In this document: positions 25,112 through 34,092 of the stretch, piece after piece
How the letters are laid out: each line of letters opens with the position of its first letter
Numbering within the stretch: the first letter of the stretch is position 1
From: Betaproteobacteria bacterium
Lineage (GTDB): Bacteria > Pseudomonadota > Gammaproteobacteria > Burkholderiales > Burkholderiaceae
Direction of reading: 5' to 3'
NCBI GenBank assembly: GCA_009921765.1
Contig: RFXC01000002.1
Coordinates: forward strand, 1 to 64,000
Length of the DNA stretch: 64,000 nt
Program-made: the position numbers and the translations under genes
Notes under the pieces: generated by a model
Database searches by the model: none
Told to the model about the DNA's origin: nothing
The model's input: the letters and a program-made list of their open reading frames with translations, nothing else

Positions 25112-26332
25112 ATGACCCGACCGATCAATCGCCTGATGTTTGCCGCAGTCATCGCTGCGGCGCTCACGCTGGCTGGGTGCGGCGAGCGCAGCCCTCAGGC
25201 ACCGGTGGCCACGCAGTCGGGCGCCACCAAGGCGGGCAGCGGCAGCGCAGGCACGGGCGCGGCGGCACCGGGCGCGCGCCGCGCAACGGACCCGATGGAG
25301 GTCAGCGTCCGTCCTGAAATGGCGTCCTACTTCAAGGTTGGCAAGGTTGATCAGGTCGAGATCGCACAGACCCTGGACGCGGTGGGCCGAATCGAGGCGG
25401 ATGCACGCAGAGTGGCGCGCATCGGCGCCGCCGTCTCGGGCCGGGTCACCGAAATTCTTGCCGAGGTTGGTGACCCGGTGCAGCGCGGCCAGCCGCTTGC
25501 CGAAATCGCAAGCCCGGAGCTCACCAACGCCCAGCTCAACTATCTGCGGTCCTACTCGGCCAGCACCCAGGCCGAACGCGCAGTCGACCGTGCTCGGCAG
25601 CTGCTGCAGGCCGATGTCATCGGATCTGCAGAGCTGCAGCGGCGGGAGTCCGAGCTCACGATTGCGCGTGCCGAGCTCGGTGCGTCGCGCGACCAGCTGT
25701 CTCTCATCGGCATGACCAATCTCCAGATCGACACGTTGCGCGGGAGCGGCACGCTCAACGCCCGCATGCCGATCGCATCGTCGCAATCCGGGGTGGTGAT
25801 CGAGCGCAAGCTCAGCAAGGGCCAGGTCGCGCAGCCTGGCGATCCGCTCTTCACGGTGGCCGACCTCAGCAGCGTCTGGGTGGTTGGTTCGCTGCCGGAG
25901 CAGGTGGCGAGGCAGGTGAAGATCGGCCAGACCGTCGAGATGGAGGTGGCGGCGCAACGCGGCCGAAAACTCGTCGGAAAAATCATCCATGTTGGCGACA
26001 TGCTGTCGTCTGAAACCCGGTCGATCGAGTTTCGTACCGAGGTGGCCAATCCGCAGCGCGAACTCAAGCCCCTGATGATGGTCTCGATGCGCGTGCTCGG
26101 CGAGCCGCAGCGACAGCTCGCAGTGCCGGCGGACGCCGTGGTGCGCGACAACGACCGCGACCATGTTTTCGTGCGCACCGGGCCCGACCGCTTCCGGCTG
26201 GTTCCGGTCGAGCTCGGCTATGCGGTGGGCGGCTTGCGCCCGGTGAGGCGAGGGTTGCAGGAGGGGGCCGAGATTGCGGTGTCGGGCGCTTTTCACCTGA
26301 ACAACGAACGCCGGCGCGCAGAGCTGGAGTAA
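25112..26332 (+). CDS. CzcB/CusB-type periplasmic adaptor lipoprotein
   Basis: 406 residues starting at ATG 25112. A lipobox 'LTLAGC' marks lipid attachment to the inner membrane. A low-complexity Gly/Ala linker leads into the barrel-sandwich domain ('RIGAAVSGRVTEILAEVGDPVQRGQPLAEI'), an alpha-hairpin, and the beta-barrel and membrane-proximal parts ('ADLSSVWVVGSLPEQVA', 'IGDxL'-like 'HVGDMLSSETRS'). It links the inner-membrane pump to the TolC-like channel. It ends five bases before the pump gene. Confidence 0.88.
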   Translation: MTRPINRLMFAAVIAAALTLAGCGERSPQAPVATQSGATKAGSGSAGTGAAAPGARRATDPMEVSVRPEMASYFKVGKVDQVEIAQTLDAVGRIEADARRVARIGAAVSGRVTEILAEVGDPVQRGQPLAEIASPELTNAQLNYLRSYSASTQAERAVDRARQLLQADVIGSAELQRRESELTIARAELGASRDQLSLIGMTNLQIDTLRGSGTLNARMPIASSQSGVVIERKLSKGQVAQPGDPLFTVADLSSVWVVGSLPEQVARQVKIGQTVEMEVAAQRGRKLVGKIIHVGDMLSSETRSIEFRTEVANPQRELKPLMMVSMRVLGEPQRQLAVPADAVVRDNDRDHVFVRTGPDRFRLVPVELGYAVGGLRPVRRGLQEGAEIAVSGAFHLNNERRRAELE

Positions 26333-26336
26333 GCCC

Positions 26337-29300
26337 ATGATCGCGAGCCTCATCCGGGCGGCGCTCGGCCAGCGCCTGATCGTCATCGTCCTGTCGCTGG
26401 TCCTGGTTGCCTTTGGCGTGCGTGAGGCGCTTCGCCTGTCGGTCGATGCGTTTCCGGACGTCACCAATGTGCAGGTGCAGATTGCCACCGAGGCCGCGGG
26501 CCGTTCGCCCGAGGAGATCGAGCGTTTTGTCACGGTGCCGCTTGAAATCGCCATGACGGGGTTGCCGGGGCTGGTGGAGATGCGCTCCCTCAACAAGAGC
26601 GGACTGTCGATCATCACGCTGGTTTTCACCGACCAGACCGATGTGTATTTCGCCCGCCAGATGGTGACCGAGCGACTGATCGAGGTGACGCCGCGCATGC
26701 CCGCGGGAATCGTGCCCGTGCTGGGGCCGGTCTCCACCGGTCTGGGCGAGGTGTATCAGTACACGATCGAACACCCGAACGACGGGCAGCGCGCGCTCAC
26801 AGAGCAGGAACTCGCCGAGCGGCGCGCGGTGCAGGACTGGGTGGTACGGCCGCTGTTGCGCTCGATCCCGGGCGTGGCGGAGATCAATTCGCAGGGCGGC
26901 TATGTGCGCCAGTATCAGGTGCAGGTCGATCCGGGCCGCTTGTTCCACTACCGCATGTCGGTGCAGCAGGTGGTGCAGGCAATTGCTGCCAATAACGCCA
27001 ACTCCAGTGGCGGCATCCTGCCGCGCGCCTCCGAACAGTTTCTCATCCAGGGTGTGGGTCTCATCCGCACGGTGGAGGACATCGCCAACATCGTCATTCG
27101 CGAAGATGGCGGCGTGCCGGTGTTCGTGCGTGACGTGGCAAGCGTCAGCATCGGCTCCGAAGTCCGCCAGGGGGCCATCGTGAAGGGGGGCTACACCGAA
27201 TCGGTCGCGGGCATCGTTCTCATGATGCGCGGCGGCAACGCCAAGGAAATCGTGGGTCGTATCAAGGATCGTGTCGACGAGATCAACATGAAGGGCATGC
27301 TGCCTGGCGGGTTGAAGATCGTCCCCTTTTACGATCGGACCGATCTGGTTGACGCCGCGCTCTGGACAGTCGGAAAGGTGCTGATCGAGGGCATCCTGCT
27401 GGTGGTCGTGATCCTGTTCATCTTTCTGGGCGACGTGCGCTCGAGCCTGATCGTGGTAGCCACGCTCATCATCGCGCCGCTCACCACCTTCATTCTGATG
27501 AACCGCTACGGCATTTCGGCCAACCTCATGTCGCTGGGAGGGCTTGCGATTGCCATTGGTCTGATGGTGGATGCCACGGTTGTGGTGGTCGAGAACGTGT
27601 ACCTGAAGCTGGGGGAGTACGTGCCAGGCGGCAAGTCGCGCCGGCGCATTGTGTTCGAAGCCACCTCCGAGGTGGCCACGCCCACCATCTTCGGCATCGC
27701 CATCATCATTCTCGTGTTTCTGCCCCTCATGACGCTGCAGGGCATCGAGGGCAAGATGTTTGCGCCGCTTGCCCTCACCATTGCCATTGCGCTGGCGGTC
27801 TCGCTGGTGGTTTCACTGCTCCTGTCGCCGGTGCTGTGCTCGTTTTTCCTCAAGGGCGGCGGCGACCATGAAACCTGGCTCATCGCTTTCCTCAAGCGCC
27901 GCTACACCCCGCTGCTTGACGCTGCGCTGGGTCGTCCCTGGGTCACGGTGGTGGCAGCGGTAGCGCTGCTTGCGGGTGCCCTGGGACTGTTTCCGCTTCT
28001 TGGCAAGTCCTTCATGCCGATCATGAAGGAGGGGGCCCTCACGCCGCAGATCAACCGGGTGCCCAGCATCTCGCTGGAGGAGTCGCTGCGTATCGAGATG
28101 GACGCGATGAAACGCATCGCCGAAGTACCTGGCGTGAAAATGGTGGTCTCCAAGCTTGGCCGTGGCGAGTCCCCCGCCGACCCGGCAGGCCCGAATGAAT
28201 CCGATCCGATCGTACTGCTGGACCCGAAATCTGGCCGCAGTCAGGATGAAATCGACGAAGACATCCGGCAGCGCCTGTCGACCATTCCGGGCGTGCAGAT
28301 CGTGCTCTCGCAGCCGATCGCCGAACGCGTGGATGAAATGGTCACGGGCGTACGTTCGCAGCTCGCCATCAAGGTGTTCGGCAACGAGCTGTCGGAGTTG
28401 CGACGCATTTCCGAAGCGGTAGCACGCGTGCTGCGATCGGTTCCGGGTTCTCAGGACATCCGCATCGAACGGCTGTCGGGCCAGCAGTCGCTTCAGATCG
28501 AAATCGACCGGTTCGCCATTGCGCGTTATGGCCTCAACGTGGCCGATATCCATCAGATCATCGAGTCGGCGGTTGGATTTCCGCCCGAGCGTCGCAATTC
28601 CGTCGAAGCCATTTCGGCAATCAAGGTGCGAAGCCACGAGGGAAGCGAAGTACCGCTGTCTGCGCTGGCGCGCATTCGCCTGGTTGATGGACCGGCGCAG
28701 CTCTCGCGCGAAGGCGCCAAGCGCAGGGTGGTGGTGGGCGCCGATGTGAGCGGGCGCGATCTGGGCGGTTTCGTTGCCGAGGTCCGCCAGCGGCTCGACG
28801 CCGAGATTCGTTTGCCCGAGGGCTACTACTTCGATTTCGGCGGGCAGTTCGAAAACATGGAGCGGGCAATGGCAACGCTGTCAGTGATCGTGCCGATCAC
28901 CGTGGGCGCCATTTTCTTTCTGCTGTTCCTGCTCTTCAACTCGGTCAAGCTCGCATCGCTCATCATTCTGGTGCTCCCCTTTGCATCGATCGGCGGCATC
29001 TTTGGGTTGTTTGTCACGGGCGAATACCTCAGCGTGCCCGCCTCGGTTGGCTTTATTGCGTTGTGGGGCATTGCGGTGCTCAATGGCGTGGTGCTGGTCA
29101 CATGCATCCGGCGTCTGCGCGAAGAGGGCAAGGATGTTGCAGTAGCCGTCCGCGACGGCTGCCTGCTCCGCTTTCGCCCGGTGATGATGACCGCCACCGT
29201 TGCGCTCCTCGGGCTGGTCCCGTTTCTGTTTGCCACGGGGCCGGGTTCAGAGGTTCAGCGCCCACTCGCGGTGGTGGTGATTGGCGGTCTGATCACCTCC

Positions 29301-29369
29301 ACGCTGCTCACCCTGGTTGTGCTGCCTGCGCTCTACCGCTGGTTCGACGATCGCCCGGAAGAACTCTGA
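26337..29369 (+). CDS. CzcA/CusA-family heavy-metal efflux RND pump with a missing internal segment
   Basis: 1010 residues, twelve predicted TM helices. Markers are 'DAFPDVTNVQVQI', 'MPIMKEGALTPQINRVP', 'SKLGRGESPADPAGPNESDP' and, in TM4, 'AIGLMVDATVVVVEN' with the Asp and Glu of the proton relay. It exports metal cations such as Zn, Co, Cd or Cu/Ag; the specificity cannot be decided. Odd: after 'IIESAVG' (about base 28575) the chain goes directly to 'FPPERRNSVEAI'. Close relatives have about 20 residues here of the type G-K-x-A-T-x-x-x-E-G-E-R-R-F. The missing piece is part of a periplasmic subdomain. Confidence 0.87.
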   Translation: MIASLIRAALGQRLIVIVLSLVLVAFGVREALRLSVDAFPDVTNVQVQIATEAAGRSPEEIERFVTVPLEIAMTGLPGLVEMRSLNKSGLSIITLVFTDQTDVYFARQMVTERLIEVTPRMPAGIVPVLGPVSTGLGEVYQYTIEHPNDGQRALTEQELAERRAVQDWVVRPLLRSIPGVAEINSQGGYVRQYQVQVDPGRLFHYRMSVQQVVQAIAANNANSSGGILPRASEQFLIQGVGLIRTVEDIANIVIREDGGVPVFVRDVASVSIGSEVRQGAIVKGGYTESVAGIVLMMRGGNAKEIVGRIKDRVDEINMKGMLPGGLKIVPFYDRTDLVDAALWTVGKVLIEGILLVVVILFIFLGDVRSSLIVVATLIIAPLTTFILMNRYGISANLMSLGGLAIAIGLMVDATVVVVENVYLKLGEYVPGGKSRRRIVFEATSEVATPTIFGIAIIILVFLPLMTLQGIEGKMFAPLALTIAIALAVSLVVSLLLSPVLCSFFLKGGGDHETWLIAFLKRRYTPLLDAALGRPWVTVVAAVALLAGALGLFPLLGKSFMPIMKEGALTPQINRVPSISLEESLRIEMDAMKRIAEVPGVKMVVSKLGRGESPADPAGPNESDPIVLLDPKSGRSQDEIDEDIRQRLSTIPGVQIVLSQPIAERVDEMVTGVRSQLAIKVFGNELSELRRISEAVARVLRSVPGSQDIRIERLSGQQSLQIEIDRFAIARYGLNVADIHQIIESAVGFPPERRNSVEAISAIKVRSHEGSEVPLSALARIRLVDGPAQLSREGAKRRVVVGADVSGRDLGGFVAEVRQRLDAEIRLPEGYYFDFGGQFENMERAMATLSVIVPITVGAIFFLLFLLFNSVKLASLIILVLPFASIGGIFGLFVTGEYLSVPASVGFIALWGIAVLNGVVLVTCIRRLREEGKDVAVAVRDGCLLRFRPVMMTATVALLGLVPFLFATGPGSEVQRPLAVVVIGGLITSTLLTLVVLPALYRWFDDRPEEL

Positions 29370-29371
29370 GA

Positions 29372-30238
29372 TCAGCGATCCATGCCGTATTCGCGCTGAA
29401 TGCGCTCGATATCGTCAAATCCGATCAGCTTCTTGAACTGATCCATGCTGGTTTGCGCCAAGGGTAGGGCGCGCGCGTGTCGGTCTGCGGCCAGTTTTGC
29501 AAGATTGGCGCGCATGGCGCTTGTCACCGTCATGAGCGGAACCAGCGGGAACACCGCAAGCCCGGCGACCGATTCAATGTCGGCGGGGCTCAGATCGCGT
29601 TCCAGCCAGCCCAGGATCTGCAAGGACAGACGCCGGCCGCAGGCGGACTGCAGCCGGCGCAGATCATCGATCGATTTCATGGTTCTGGAGATAGGCTGAA
29701 TCAGGTCGGCGCCGGCCTCGGCATAGAGGCAGGCGCGTTCAATGGATTCCTCCACGCTGTCGGCGTCGGTTCGTGCGATCACCAGAAAATCACGATCGCG
29801 GCGCGTATCGCAGGCGGCGCGGATCTTTCGTGCGGCCTCTTCGGCGGGTAACACCTCCACTCTGCTGGCTGCAGCCGGGCAGCGTTTGGGGATCAGCTGA
29901 TCCTCAAACACAATGCCCGCCACGCCGGCATGCTCGAATTCGCGCACCGTGCGGATCACGTTGATCACATTGCCATAGCCCGTGTCGCCATCGGCAATCA
30001 CCGGGCGCTTGACCGAATTGACCATGTGCCGCACCACGCCCAGGTTTTCGGTCATGGTGTAGAGCTCGACATCGGGCAGGCCGAGGTGCGAGGCCGAGAT
30101 ACCAAAGCCAGTGGTGAAGACAGCGTCGAATCCGGCCTCGTCAACCAGGCGGGCCGACAGTGCGTCGTAGGCGCCTGCCGACCAGATGGTGCGGCCAGCT
30201 TCAATAATGTTGCGCAGTGCGCGGGCATGGGTGGTCAT
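29372..30238 (-). CDS. Isocitrate lyase/PEP mutase-family enzyme (2-methylisocitrate or dimethylmalate lyase-like)
   Basis: 288 residues forming a TIM barrel with 'SAGAYDALSARLVDEAGFDAVFTTGFGISAS', the metal-binding 'IADGDTGYGN', 'GIVFEDQLIPKRC' with the mobile-loop Cys, and 'VIARTDA'. The usual KKCGH loop reads KRCPAA. Family members cleave C-C bonds in methylisocitrate, dimethylmalate or oxaloacetate. It follows LeuC and LeuD homologues on the same strand, an order that recalls dimethylmaleate hydratase plus 2,3-dimethylmalate lyase. It abuts the pump gene tail to tail. Confidence 0.83.
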   Translation of the reverse strand: MTTHARALRNIIEAGRTIWSAGAYDALSARLVDEAGFDAVFTTGFGISASHLGLPDVELYTMTENLGVVRHMVNSVKRPVIADGDTGYGNVINVIRTVREFEHAGVAGIVFEDQLIPKRCPAAASRVEVLPAEEAARKIRAACDTRRDRDFLVIARTDADSVEESIERACLYAEAGADLIQPISRTMKSIDDLRRLQSACGRRLSLQILGWLERDLSPADIESVAGLAVFPLVPLMTVTSAMRANLAKLAADRHARALPLAQTSMDQFKKLIGFDDIERIQREYGMDR

Positions 30239-30274
30239 TGCGGTCTCCGGGAGAAAAGCAGGGGGGCGCGAAGG

Positions 30275-30793
30275 TTAAGGCGTAGCGGACGCGGCTGCCC
30301 GGTGCTTCAGGTAGCCGGTGAGACCGCCGTGCTCGAGCATGCTGAGATCGGCGCTCGCGAGTGGTAGAAACGGCAGCGTGGTGCCGCTTCCAAAGACCAC
30401 CTGTTGACGGGCCCAGTCGATGGTGAGCGACTCCCATCGCTTTGCGACGGTGAGAATGCCCGGGCAGGCGACCATCGGAAAGCCCATGCTGATTTCGCCT
30501 CGCCAGAATCCCGGCGAGAAGGATTCAGCGATCAGTGCACGGATACCCAGATGCCGCATGGCGCGCAGCGGCGGGTAATGAGGATGACCGTAGCCGAAGT
30601 TCACGCCGCCCACCAGCACATCGCCCGGACGGACCTGCTGGGCGAAACCGGGGTCATAGTCCTTCATGGCCTGGGCGGCGAGTTCCTCGATGTCGGTGAT
30701 TTTGATGTTCTTCACGCCTACGATCTGGTCGACATCAAAGTCTTCTTCGGGAAAGATCCAGGCGATCCGGCCAGTGATGTTTTCAAGTGCCAT
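30275..30793 (-). CDS. Aconitase-family small subunit (LeuD/DmdB-like)
   Basis: 172 residues: 'GRIAWIFPEEDFDVDQIVGVKNI', 'DVLVGGVNFGYGHPHYPPLRAMRHLGIRALIAESFSPGFWR'. The swivel-domain motif is 'GxNFGYGHPHYP' rather than the GCGSSREHAP of leucine-pathway LeuD. That argues for a hydratase with a different substrate from isopropylmalate. It forms a complex with the LeuC-like subunit encoded 25 bases upstream. Confidence 0.83.
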   Translation of the reverse strand: MALENITGRIAWIFPEEDFDVDQIVGVKNIKITDIEELAAQAMKDYDPGFAQQVRPGDVLVGGVNFGYGHPHYPPLRAMRHLGIRALIAESFSPGFWRGEISMGFPMVACPGILTVAKRWESLTIDWARQQVVFGSGTTLPFLPLASADLSMLEHGGLTGYLKHRAAASATP

Positions 30794-30817
30794 GGTGGGG
30801 TCGGTGAGGGCGGTTGA

Positions 30818-32089
30818 TCAGGCAGCCGTGGCAGCAAGCAGGGGCCGCGGGTCGGCGATGCTGCCGGCCACCGCCGAGGCGGCCACCACGGCAGCGTTGC
30901 AGATGTAGATTTCCGAGTCGGGGCTACCCATGCGGCCCGGCACGTTGAGCGTGCCGGTGGAGACCGCCCGCTGGCCTGCGGTCATGGTGCCGATCCGACC
31001 AAAGCAATAGTCGCAGGAGGGCGAGCTTACGAACGCCCCAGCGTCGGAAAACACCTGAATCAGGCCCTCGGCTGCCGCCTCCGACATGATGGCCTGCGAG
31101 GTGGGCACGATATGAAGCGACACCCCCGCTGCCACCTGTCGGCCGCGCAGCACCTGCGCCGCGGCGCGCAGGTCTTCCATGCGGCCGCTCGCGCACGAGC
31201 CGAGGTAGCCTGCGTGGATAGGCAGGCCGATGAAGTCGGTCAGGTCGCGGGTACGCGCCGGGCTGGGCGGAATCACCACAATCGGTTCAAGGGCCGAGAT
31301 GTCGATCTCGACCACCCGTTCGTACACCGCGTCGATATCGCTTGTGACCGGATCAAGCGCGATGCGCGCCCGATTCCGTGCGTAGTCGATCGCTTTCTGG
31401 TCGGGATTGACGATGGCGGTGGTGGCGCCCACGAACATGGCCTGGCCGCAGAGCGTCTGCCGGCCCTCGATGCTCATGGCGTCAATCACCGGGCCGCCCA
31501 GTTCGAGCACCTTGAACGCGCATGACGCCGGCCCCATGACGCGCACGATGTGATGGAACACGTCGCGTGCCATCACGCCATGACGCAGCTTGCCGTGCAG
31601 ATTGACGCGGACCGTTGCGGGCACGCGCAGACTCACGGTCTCGTTGACGAACGCCTCCAGAAGGTTGCGTCGGAGCCCGATTGCGAGCGTGCCGAGCGCG
31701 CCGAGCTGGCTGATGTGGCCGTCGAAGTGCACAGCGAACGCGCCGGGCGTGGCATAGCCCAGCTCCGCACTCACCTGATGCCCGATCCCCTTGCGCTCAT
31801 AGACCGGAACGCCCTGCTGGGCGCCCCATTGCCGGGTCTGGATGTGGAGTTCCTCTTCCTTGGGCGTGGCGACCGGCACCATGTGGTCGATGAAAAGCGC
31901 GAACCGCTTCGGATCGGTCACCCGGTCGATGCCGAAGTCGTCTTTCATCTGCTTGAAGATGACATCGGTGTAGCCAGGGAAATCGTAGGCGATGACAAAG
32001 TCGGGGCGCGCCAGGACTTCGTCGCCGGCACGCACGGCAGGGCGCTGCGCGACGCGCGCGAGGATTTTTTCGGTGATCGTGAAGCCCAT
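30818..32089 (-). CDS. Aconitase-family large subunit (LeuC/DmdA-like)
   Basis: 423 residues from ATG 32089 ('MGFTITEKILARVAQRPAVRAGDEVLARPDFVIAYDFPGYTD'). Fe-S ligands are in 'GYLGSCASGRMEDLRAAAQVLRGRQVA' and 'SPSCDYCFGRIGTM'. The familiar 'GTDSHT' motif is replaced by 'HFDGHISQLGALGTLAIGL', unlike true LeuC. Together with the odd LeuD partner this suggests a dimethylmaleate-hydratase-like or related enzyme. An in-frame upstream ATG at 32167 would extend into the divergent promoter region; 32089, after a GGAGTGACA ribosome site, is preferred. Confidence 0.83.
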   Translation of the reverse strand: MGFTITEKILARVAQRPAVRAGDEVLARPDFVIAYDFPGYTDVIFKQMKDDFGIDRVTDPKRFALFIDHMVPVATPKEEELHIQTRQWGAQQGVPVYERKGIGHQVSAELGYATPGAFAVHFDGHISQLGALGTLAIGLRRNLLEAFVNETVSLRVPATVRVNLHGKLRHGVMARDVFHHIVRVMGPASCAFKVLELGGPVIDAMSIEGRQTLCGQAMFVGATTAIVNPDQKAIDYARNRARIALDPVTSDIDAVYERVVEIDISALEPIVVIPPSPARTRDLTDFIGLPIHAGYLGSCASGRMEDLRAAAQVLRGRQVAAGVSLHIVPTSQAIMSEAAAEGLIQVFSDAGAFVSSPSCDYCFGRIGTMTAGQRAVSTGTLNVPGRMGSPDSEIYICNAAVVAASAVAGSIADPRPLLAATAA

Positions 32090-32333
32090 TGTCACTCCGC
32101 GGTTTGCCCACCCGCCCCCCGGCCGCTGAACGGGCGGTGCGGAGCGGTCTGATCTGGTGATGGCCAACGCCCCGGCGGGTGTTGCCTGTCTGGCTAGTCT
32201 AGCGATAACCCGGACGCGTGGGATGTTCGCGGTTCACGCCCGTGGTGACCCCCCATCAAAACGGGTGGTTGATTCGGGGCGATGTCCTTTATCATCCGCG
32301 GGCTTGTCAGTTTTTCCCATCAAGGAGACACAC

Positions 32334-33404
32334 ATGTTGAAACGGATTCTGGTCGCGGCGGTCGCCGCAGCCTGCGCAAGTGGCGGTGCCTTTGCGCAGT
32401 CTCTCCCCGCTGGCCCCAAGATCACGGTCACCGCGGTCACCCAGGCGGCGCCGTCCATTCCGCAGTACACCAAGGTCGATGTGCCGGTGCTTCGCGAGAA
32501 TATGCCCAAGGCGAGCAACGGCCGCATCGAATTCAATCTGAAGAGCTGGCCCGAGGCCAACGTCCAGGGACCCGAGGTCATCCGGTTGGTCCGCTCGGGA
32601 CAGGTGGACATCGGTGGCGCGCCGCTCACCACGGTGTCGGGCGACGTCCCCATCCTGGACGGGGTTGACCTCGCTGGCCTCAATCCTGAAATCGATCAGG
32701 CATTCAAGGTGGCCGAAGCCATGCTCCCGCTCGCCAACCGTGAGCTCGAGCGGCTGGGCGTCAAGATCATTGCCACCTACCCATATCCCGCCCAGGTCTT
32801 TTTCTGCCGCAAGCCGATCAACGGGCTGGCTGATTTCAAAGGTCTCAAGGTCCGTGTGAACGGCCCGTCGCCAGGCGATCTGATGAACGCACTCGGGGCA
32901 CAGCCAACCGCGCTTGCCTTCGGCGAGGTCTACACCGCGCTCGAGCGCGGCACGGTCGACTGCGGCGTGACCGGGTCGGGGAGCGGCAACGGCACCAAAT
33001 GGTACGAGGTATCCACCCATCTCTACACGCTGTCGATCTCATGGTCGACCTCGGCGTATTTCGTAAACCTCGCCTGGTGGAACAAACTCGATCCCGCGGT
33101 ACGCAGCTTCCTTGAAGCGCAGTTCCGCGATGTGCAGGCCCGTCAGTGGAAGTTGGGCGCCGATGCATCGCAGGACGGCATCGACTGCAACATCGGCAAC
33201 GCTGCTGCGTGCACGATCGGCACCGTCGTCAAGAACCGCCCCATGGTCTGGGTGAAGGCGTCGGATGCCGACAAGGCGCGGGTTCGCGAGGCGCTTCAGA
33301 ACGTGGTGCTGCCCAACTGGGTCAAGCGCTGTGGGCCGAAGTGTGGCGACATCTATAACGAGGTGATCGCACCGATCTCGGGCGTGCGCTACTCGGCGCG
33401 CTGA
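32334..33404 (+). CDS. TRAP transporter substrate-binding protein (DctP type)
   Basis: 356 residues with signal peptide 'MLKRILVAAVAAACASGGAFAQS'. The carboxylate-binding region 'LADFKGLKVRVNGPSPGDLMNALGAQPTALAFGEVYTALERGTVD' is the DctP hallmark, including the Arg that binds the substrate carboxyl. An AAGGAGA ribosome site (32322-32328) fixes the start. The 244-base gap upstream is shared with the divergent LeuC-LeuD-lyase operon, so the transporter probably brings in that pathway's acid. Gene order P-Q-M is standard. Confidence 0.9.
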   Translation: MLKRILVAAVAAACASGGAFAQSLPAGPKITVTAVTQAAPSIPQYTKVDVPVLRENMPKASNGRIEFNLKSWPEANVQGPEVIRLVRSGQVDIGGAPLTTVSGDVPILDGVDLAGLNPEIDQAFKVAEAMLPLANRELERLGVKIIATYPYPAQVFFCRKPINGLADFKGLKVRVNGPSPGDLMNALGAQPTALAFGEVYTALERGTVDCGVTGSGSGNGTKWYEVSTHLYTLSISWSTSAYFVNLAWWNKLDPAVRSFLEAQFRDVQARQWKLGADASQDGIDCNIGNAAACTIGTVVKNRPMVWVKASDADKARVREALQNVVLPNWVKRCGPKCGDIYNEVIAPISGVRYSAR

Positions 33405-33417
33405 TCGGAGCCGCGCG

Positions 33418-34092
33418 ATGCTGCTCGTCGCGGTGCGCGCAGCCAATCGCGCGGTCGACGCGCTGGCCCGGGTGATGGGCGCGTGCGCAGGCTGGCTGAT
33501 CATTGCCTGCGCACTGTTCATCACCTTCGATGTGCTGGCACGGCGGTTTCTGGGGTTCTCCACGCAGTCAAGCGTCGAACTGTCCGGGTACATGCTGGGG
33601 ATCGGCATCACCTGGGGACTCGCTGCTGCGATGGAGGCGAGGTCCCACGTGCGGATCGATGTGCTGATCATGCGCTTTCCGCCCGGGGTGCGGCGCTGGC
33701 TGCACTGGGTGGCGCTTCTCGCGCTGGCCATCTTCGCGGGTTTCCTGGTCTATGGCGCCTTCTACACCGCCAGGGAATCGTTTGAATTTCGGGCGACCGA
33801 CAACAGTCTGCTGAAGACGCCCCTCATCATCCCGCAGGGCTTGTGGCTTGTGGGGCTGGCTGTGTTTGGTCTGATGGCGGCGCTTCGCACCATCGAGGTG
33901 ACCTTGCTCCTGCGGGGCGGCACCATTGGCGAGGTCGAGCGACTCACCGGCCCGCGCAGCTATGTCGAGGAAGCCGAAGAAACCCTCGATGCGCTCGGCG
34001 TGAAAGCGGATGCCTTGCAACAGTCGCTTCAACCCCAGACGGATGGGGCGTCGGCTGGCGTGCCTCGCCCGCCAGACAGGAGTGCGCCGTGA
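33418..34092 (+). CDS. TRAP transporter small permease (DctQ type)
   Basis: 224 residues with four hydrophobic segments and the DctQ signature 'FDVLARRFLGFSTQSSVELSGYMLGIGITWGLAAAMEARSHVRIDVL'. The C-terminal 60 residues are a soluble tail rich in Ala/Glu. Its stop overlaps the GTG start of the large permease (GTGA), coupling the two. Confidence 0.88.
   Translation: MLLVAVRAANRAVDALARVMGACAGWLIIACALFITFDVLARRFLGFSTQSSVELSGYMLGIGITWGLAAAMEARSHVRIDVLIMRFPPGVRRWLHWVALLALAIFAGFLVYGAFYTARESFEFRATDNSLLKTPLIIPQGLWLVGLAVFGLMAALRTIEVTLLLRGGTIGEVERLTGPRSYVEEAEETLDALGVKADALQQSLQPQTDGASAGVPRPPDRSAP

Noticed and set aside
30275..32089. Annotation of the LeuC/LeuD pair as leucine biosynthesis.
   Set aside because: Active-site motifs differ from true LeuCD and the neighbours are a C-C lyase and a TRAP importer, with no leuA or leuB.
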